A stretch of 64,000 nt of DNA from the NCBI RefSeq assembly GCF_000156235.1, contig NZ_DS996808.1, positions 124,001 to 188,000 of the forward strand, given 5' to 3'. This stretch comes from Pseudovibrio sp000156235 (GTDB lineage Bacteria > Pseudomonadota > Alphaproteobacteria > Rhizobiales > Stappiaceae). The translations under genes and the position numbers were made by a program. The notes under the pieces were generated by a model. That model ran no database searches and had not been told where the DNA came from. It saw nothing but the letters and a program-made list of their open reading frames with translations. Shown one piece after another: positions 60,169-64,000 of this stretch (the stretch's first letter is position 1; every line of letters begins with the position of its first letter).

Positions 60169-60807
60169 ATGAAAACAGCAGTGGTCTTTGACTGTGAGTT
60201 CCTGACATCCGAAGGGGCTCAGCGTAGATTCTGGTGCGGTCCGTTTGATCCTGACCCGGTCATCGCCCAGATCGGAGCGGTAAAATTATCGCTCGAAGGC
60301 AGCTTTGAACTCATTGATACGATCAAGGTCCATATCAATCCAGTTGATCGCTATGGCGACAGCTACAAGCTTGATCCGTTCTTCAGCAAACTCACGGGCA
60401 TCACACAAGAGATGATTGATAGCGAAGGCATTTCACTGCAGGAGGTCAACGAACAGCTGAACGCGTTTGCTGATGGCGCCACGCTCTGGTCTTGGGGCAA
60501 AGATGAGCTGAACATGATGGCAATCAGCTGCTATATTGCTGGTATCCAGCCTTCCATACCCGCTCATCAGTTCGACAACGCCTGCAAGCTCATGCTCGCG
60601 GCAGGTATGCCCTACGAGGACATCAAACGGACGCGCAGTAATGACCTCGCTGATTACTTCGAGCTGGAACATCCTCCCTTAAGAGGACATGATGCCTTGG
60701 ACGATGCTCTCTCCGTCGCCTACGTCATTCAGCACCTTCTGAGGAACAAGCGACTTTCGCCGGCTGAATTCGAGCGCGGTGGCGTTGAACTGGAAGGTTT
60801 GGCTTAG
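60169..60807 (+). CDS. DnaQ-fold 3'-5' exonuclease family protein
   Basis: 212 residues. DEDD exonuclease motifs: FDCEF (ExoI, Asp and Glu at about 8-10), ITQEMIDSEG and SWGKDELNM (ExoII region), and GHDALDDALSVAYV (ExoIII, HxAxxD). The ATG at 60169 starts just before motif I; longer upstream frames lack an SD. Substrate (ssDNA or RNA) unknown. Single gene after the AGCS terminator. Confidence 0.85.
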   Translation: MKTAVVFDCEFLTSEGAQRRFWCGPFDPDPVIAQIGAVKLSLEGSFELIDTIKVHINPVDRYGDSYKLDPFFSKLTGITQEMIDSEGISLQEVNEQLNAFADGATLWSWGKDELNMMAISCYIAGIQPSIPAHQFDNACKLMLAAGMPYEDIKRTRSNDLADYFELEHPPLRGHDALDDALSVAYVIQHLLRNKRLSPAEFERGGVELEGLA

Positions 60808-60818
60808 GTGAGGTGTGA

Positions 60819-60843
60819 TCCCTGCCTATCCTTAAAGCAGGGA
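60819..60843. terminator. Weak stem-loop between convergent genes
   Basis: TCCCTGC at 60819-60825 pairs with GCAGGGA at 60837-60843, 11-base loop. Short stem; lies in the 47-base gap. Confidence 0.4.
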
Positions 60844-60854
60844 CCAGGTAGGTT

Positions 60855-61610
60855 CTACTTCCACCACGAGTCTGGGGACGTGTAGGCGTCGTAGGTGTTG
60901 TTGTTTCGCTCCCATTGGTACTGGGCGGAATCGTAGGCAGACATGGACTCCAGCTTGGCGTCCGGATTGGTTTTCCGCGCATCAAACAGGTCTTCATGAG
61001 CTTTTGTGAGCAGGCTGACGACCGGGTCATCAGAGAAAAGATCACTTTCCTTGCCATTTGAAAGCCGTTTGTAATTGGCCTGTGCGCTCGCCTTGTTGAC
61101 GGCCCACTCGAAGGCTGCTTTCTCTTCCTCTGAGCTTTCCTTTTCAAGATACTCCAAAAGCGACAAGTAATTGTCAGCTGTTGGCTCGGCATCAGGATCG
61201 CTCTTGTTGAGGGCTTGATCCAACTGCTCTTCCATCACGAGCTCAGCTGCTTTGATCTCTTCCTTAGAGAAGTAGCCGTTATCGTTGCTGGCGATCTGAA
61301 AGAGCGTAGCCCGATCGAACTTCAGATCGTCAAAGATCTCTTTGCGAAACGCCTCGATGTCGTCCTTGTATTTGGCAGAGGTGGTGTCCAGATCGCCGTA
61401 GCGCTCGGTTAGTTTCGCCCGTGCATCAACAGCGTTGTCCGGCATGGACGTCACGTCCACCTTGGTAGAATTCTTTTCTGAATCGTCATCCTGCGGTTGC
61501 GCGATTTGTGTCGCACGCGCTGCGAAAGATGTGGTGCCGTTGCTGACAAACTTGGCGACGCTGTAATTGGAAATGCTGTAGGAGGACCCACCTCCACCGA
61601 AAATACTCAC
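60855..61610 (-). CDS. Uncharacterised protein with an EF-hand-like loop
   Basis: 251 residues, no family recognised. Starts MSIFGGGGSSYSISNYSVAK, then is mostly helical and acidic. Residues around SNDNGYFSKEEI resemble an EF-hand loop (N-x-N-G-x-x-x-x-x-E) but lack the first Asp. Ends in a Tyr/Trp-rich tail (SPDSWWK). GTG at 61610 has AAAGGA at an 8-base spacing; the GTG at 61616 sits too close. No signal peptide. Confidence 0.65.
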   Translation of the reverse strand: MSIFGGGGSSYSISNYSVAKFVSNGTTSFAARATQIAQPQDDDSEKNSTKVDVTSMPDNAVDARAKLTERYGDLDTTSAKYKDDIEAFRKEIFDDLKFDRATLFQIASNDNGYFSKEEIKAAELVMEEQLDQALNKSDPDAEPTADNYLSLLEYLEKESSEEEKAAFEWAVNKASAQANYKRLSNGKESDLFSDDPVVSLLTKAHEDLFDARKTNPDAKLESMSAYDSAQYQWERNNNTYDAYTSPDSWWK

Positions 61611-61731
61611 AATCACTATCCTTTAAAAATCAATTGGCGTGATGCTAGCCGCCGAAACCTGCGCAGCGCTTGCTGTTGAGGTAGGTGGTATCACCTGATT
61701 TCAGTTGTGAGTGTGGTGTGTTCTGACAGGC

Positions 61732-62460
61732 CTAATCTGCTATCTCGAAAACTTCGCCGGAGTTCAGGTCTTTGATCATATCAATCGCCTCTCCGCTCCA
61801 GTGGTAACTGAAGTGACGCGCCTGAACAGGAGCCTCAATCACATCCGGATAAAAGGCTGCGATACACATGCCGCCTTCATCACGCACGCTGGGGTAGAGA
61901 ATGCCGTCGCCGCCATCCTCCAGCAGCTTGCGGGCAAAGTTTTGGGAGGCGGAGTAATCATCGGGATGCAGAAGCACATCAAAGCGGGGATCTGTTACGT
62001 CCGCGAGTTTTGCATCCACACTGCCAATCAGCTCACGCATCTGCGCAATCCAACCGGGAGCCTCCTGAGTGGCTGCATAAAAGTTTCCGGTGTGGTGGAC
62101 TGTCTCAAAAAGCGCCGTTTCAAAGGACTTGGCTGCGTAAAACGCGCCATAGGTGCCATCATGAAAGCGCCCTGCTCTGTCTGGAGAAGCATGGGTGAAT
62201 GGAGCCATCAGGTAGGATGCGCCAGTTCCACTCACGCGGCGCTCAACAGGCACAAGATCCAGATTGCCAATGGTCACTGCAAGGCGCGGGTTTGTGCGAC
62301 TTTCAGCTGCGGCCAGCAACTCCCAGTCTGCTGGAACAGCAATGTCTTCAAACAAATCTATGGGTGGGTAAGCCGAGTTGACCAGACGATAATATTGGGG
62401 CCAACTGACATGTGTTTCTGGAGCTTTCAGGTCCGTCTCCACCAGAGTTAACGTGGTCAC
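61732..62460 (-). CDS. RES-domain toxin (NAD+ phosphorylase/glycohydrolase family)
   Basis: 242 residues. RES fold residues: YYRLVNSAYPP near the N-terminus, GRFHDGTYGAFYAAKSFETA then LFETVHH with the Glu, and GILYPSVRDEGGMC with the Ser. RES toxins (MbcT, ParT type) degrade NAD+ or modify a host protein. Its GTG start overlaps the antitoxin stop by four bases (GTGA). The chain is longer than many RES toxins because of an N-terminal extension of about 70 residues. Confidence 0.88.
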   Translation of the reverse strand: MTTLTLVETDLKAPETHVSWPQYYRLVNSAYPPIDLFEDIAVPADWELLAAAESRTNPRLAVTIGNLDLVPVERRVSGTGASYLMAPFTHASPDRAGRFHDGTYGAFYAAKSFETALFETVHHTGNFYAATQEAPGWIAQMRELIGSVDAKLADVTDPRFDVLLHPDDYSASQNFARKLLEDGGDGILYPSVRDEGGMCIAAFYPDVIEAPVQARHFSYHWSGEAIDMIKDLNSGEVFEIAD

Positions 62461-62870
62461 CAGTTGCCTCGCTGCGCATCAAGATATCTGCGCACGCGCA
62501 TCAAATCAGTCAATTGCCCGCCCAGCATAATCTCAAGAGCAGTTTTTCCGCCAAAATCCGTGTTAGGCCGCTTCACCCAGCCATATCCGCGGTTCGGATC
62601 GCTGAACAACAAACGCAGAGCTTTATGAATGCCGAGAAGGTTGGAAAGGCGCGCGGCAAGGTCAACACTCACACGGCCATAATGCTTGGTCTTCCAGCGT
62701 TGATAGGTGCGCTTGGCAATGTCGCCCAGCAACAAGGTGGCTTGCTCATCTGTCAACTGCCAGCGATCAAACAAGTTGATCACGGCCCGCTGCATGGCAT
62801 GGACCTCTTCCTCCGTGAACTTAGGCCCCCCAGGCGCCAAAGGCTGCTCAATCTTCCGAAGACTAGGCAT
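62457..62870 (-). CDS. Xre/MbcA/ParS-type antitoxin
   Basis: 137 residues. DUF2384-like antitoxin: an N-terminal helical Xre-like part (AMQRAVINLFDRWQLTDEQA, TLLLGDIAKRTYQRWK) and the C-terminal toxin-binding part (GIHKALRLLFSDPNRGYGWV, FGGKTALEIMLGG). Start taken at ATG 62870 with GAGG 4 bases upstream; an ATG 12 bases earlier lacks an SD. Antitoxin-first order and coupled start are standard for this TA type. Confidence 0.85.
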   Translation of the reverse strand: MPSLRKIEQPLAPGGPKFTEEEVHAMQRAVINLFDRWQLTDEQATLLLGDIAKRTYQRWKTKHYGRVSVDLAARLSNLLGIHKALRLLFSDPNRGYGWVKRPNTDFGGKTALEIMLGGQLTDLMRVRRYLDAQRGNW

Positions 62871-62904
62871 CGTCCCTCTCATCCAACCAACAAAACACTG
62901 AAAG

Positions 62905-62946
62905 TGCCATATGGCATTATATTATGATTATCATGCCAAATGTCAA
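62905..62946 (-). promoter_or_regulatory. Promoter and operator of the toxin-antitoxin pair
   Basis: On the minus strand: TTGACA (62946-62941) and TATAAT (62921-62916) with a 19-base spacer. The perfect palindrome TGCCATATGGCA (62905-62916) overlaps the -10, and an inverted TGGCAT...ATGCCA pair lies at 62912-62938. Fits autoregulation by the antitoxin. Confidence 0.65.
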
Positions 62947-63066
62947 GGTTTTGAGCGTGTTTTCGCGCGAATGACGATCTGCGACAAAACCCTGAGTGGC
63001 ATATTATTCAAGTACATCCTACTATACGCAAGATCTAATATAAGCGTGGATGACCAAGCGTCCGCC

Positions 63067-63093
63067 TTGATGTGTGACGCCTGCGACTATAAT
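63067..63093 (+). promoter_or_regulatory. Candidate promoter of the repeat-rich secreted protein
   Basis: TTGATG at 63067-63072 and TATAAT at 63088-63093 (15-base spacer; CTTGAT with 16 is an alternative), 40 bases before the GTG start. Confidence 0.5.
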
Positions 63094-63133
63094 TATCGAT
63101 AAAAATACGAATAATTACAGTTGGGGTGGGGCC

Positions 63134-64000
63134 GTGACTTATAAATCTCGCAGTTTGAGCAGTGTTTCCGTATGCGCGCTCGTTTTAAGCAGTGTTTTGG
63201 TCGTACCAGCCGCGGCGCAGACGGTGAATATTACCGTACCCAACAGCGCTCCAAATGATGCATCTCTGGATACTCAGGTCATCACAGGGCCGCTTTCTAA
63301 CTACTCTGGGGAACTACAGGTCGAAGTCGTTGGTGGTGAAGCCTCCGGTGCAGGAGCGACAGCGGAAATAACAATACGCGGTATTCGCTACGATATCACT
63401 GGAGACAATACCGGCAATATCTCAGTTGATGTCAGCGGCGGAAGTGCGGATAGCAGTACCAGTACAAATTCAGGTGCAACCGCTGCGATTACAATTGATG
63501 GTGTTGAAGGCACTCTGGAAAAGGACAATCTCGGAGCAATTTCTGTCAAAGGCATCAGTCAAAACGCCGTCTCATCGGGCACTGGCAAAGCCAGTGTAAA
63601 GGTGAACGTGAAGGCCATTGATGACCGACTGATGGGCGACAATCTGGGGACACTCTCCAGTTTTGCTCAGGCGGGTACTGCAACAGCTCTTGGCAGCGGC
63701 AATGCAGATGCAAGCGTCGAAGGCTTTGGAACTTACCTTGATGTTGAGGGCGACAATGTCGGTACCATCAAGGCAGAAGGCTACGCCGGAACTGCGAAAA
63801 CGGGCACAGGCATCGCCTACGCAGATGCTGACATCACGGGCATTGACGAAGATCTGGAAGGCGAGAACAAGGGCCTGATCGACATTATTTCAAAAGGTGG
63901 GCAGGCAACCTCTGAGAGCGCAGGAAATGTTGATGTATATGCCCTGGCCATTGGTGTGAAAGGGTATGCGGACGCGAACAGCGGTTCCATTCTTGTTCTT
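63134..64000 (+). CDS. Repeat-rich secreted protein or autotransporter, N-terminal part (cut by window edge)
   Basis: Open from GTG 63134 to the window end, 289 codons with no stop. GGGGTGGGG precedes the start. The signal peptide has a hydrophobic core (SVCALVLSSVLVVP) and an AAAQ cleavage site. The mature part shows about five Gly/Ala/Asp-rich repeats of ~36-38 residues, each with a (G/K)(D/E)N-x-G-x-(I/L) element (GDNTGNI, KDNLGAI, GDNLGTL, GDNVGTI, GENKGLI), the pattern of a beta-helical passenger. The C-terminal end, where an autotransporter barrel would be, is outside the window. Confidence 0.8.
   Translation, partial: MTYKSRSLSSVSVCALVLSSVLVVPAAAQTVNITVPNSAPNDASLDTQVITGPLSNYSGELQVEVVGGEASGAGATAEITIRGIRYDITGDNTGNISVDVSGGSADSSTSTNSGATAAITIDGVEGTLEKDNLGAISVKGISQNAVSSGTGKASVKVNVKAIDDRLMGDNLGTLSSFAQAGTATALGSGNADASVEGFGTYLDVEGDNVGTIKAEGYAGTAKTGTGIAYADADITGIDEDLEGENKGLIDIISKGGQATSESAGNVDVYALAIGVKGYADANSGSILVL

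Noticed and set aside
62911..63102. Plus-strand frame of 63 codons in the gap before the repeat protein
   Set aside because: Overlaps the toxin-antitoxin promoter, has no SD and no recognisable product.
1..64000. Prophage, IS element, tRNA and rRNA
   Set aside because: I looked for transposase, integrase or phage structural motifs and conserved RNA gene segments and found none I could support.

Overview
The window looks like chromosome of a marine heterotrophic alphaproteobacterium. It is rich in TRAP and ABC uptake operons, LacI/FadR/IclR/LysR-type control, a membrane-bound ferritin of the MbfA type, an AGCS amino-acid symporter and autotransporters. GC is moderate (about 50-55%), coding is dense, and SD sequences are GGAGG-like. 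Pseudovibrio or a related Stappiaceae genus is my best guess from gene content, but I cannot confirm it. I see no rRNA, tRNA, CRISPR, IS element or prophage. Both ends cut genes: an aldehyde dehydrogenase on the left and a repeat-rich secreted protein on the right.

Layout. 1-1608: end of a succinate-semialdehyde dehydrogenase, a carboxymuconolactone-decarboxylase-like protein and a redoxin. 1745-6390: gntK-dctPQM, probably sugar-acid/gluconate uptake, divergent from a LacI-type regulator with a perfect 20-bp operator between them. 6418-12473: dctP-dctQM-dld, a TRAP transporter with D-lactate dehydrogenase, divergent from a FadR-type regulator. 12569-19947: the most unusual region. It holds a DUF2478 protein, a FeeM-like N-acyltransferase, an E1/ThiF-like adenylyltransferase, an NMT1-type ABC transporter, NnrS and a small Cys-rich protein, with an FNR/NnrR-like box before the ABC-nnrS operon. 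19954-28072: a two-component system next to an AfuABC-like ABC transporter. 28263-36762: a DUF2235 hydrolase, cytochrome b561 with cytochrome c', a DevBCA exporter, and a chemoreceptor with a di-heme peroxidase.

37314-41237: an autotransporter and a TIGR03032-like protein. 41295-52638: a catabolic operon (IlvD/Edd dehydratase, aldehyde dehydrogenase, IolD-like TPP enzyme, Gfo/Idh oxidoreductase, IclR regulator) divergent from a sugar ABC transporter, with two matching near-palindromes in the shared promoter region. 52649-56272: mbfA and a 767-residue protein with an internal duplication. 56349-59952: an AEC carrier, a LysR regulator and an AGCS symporter, with the same short motif before both transporter promoters. 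60169-62870: a DnaQ-fold exonuclease, an unknown protein and a RES/Xre toxin-antitoxin pair. 63134-end: a truncated repeat adhesin.

A recurring pattern is that all five operons starting with a solute-binding protein gene have a stem-loop directly after that gene, as expected for differential expression of binding protein over membrane subunits.
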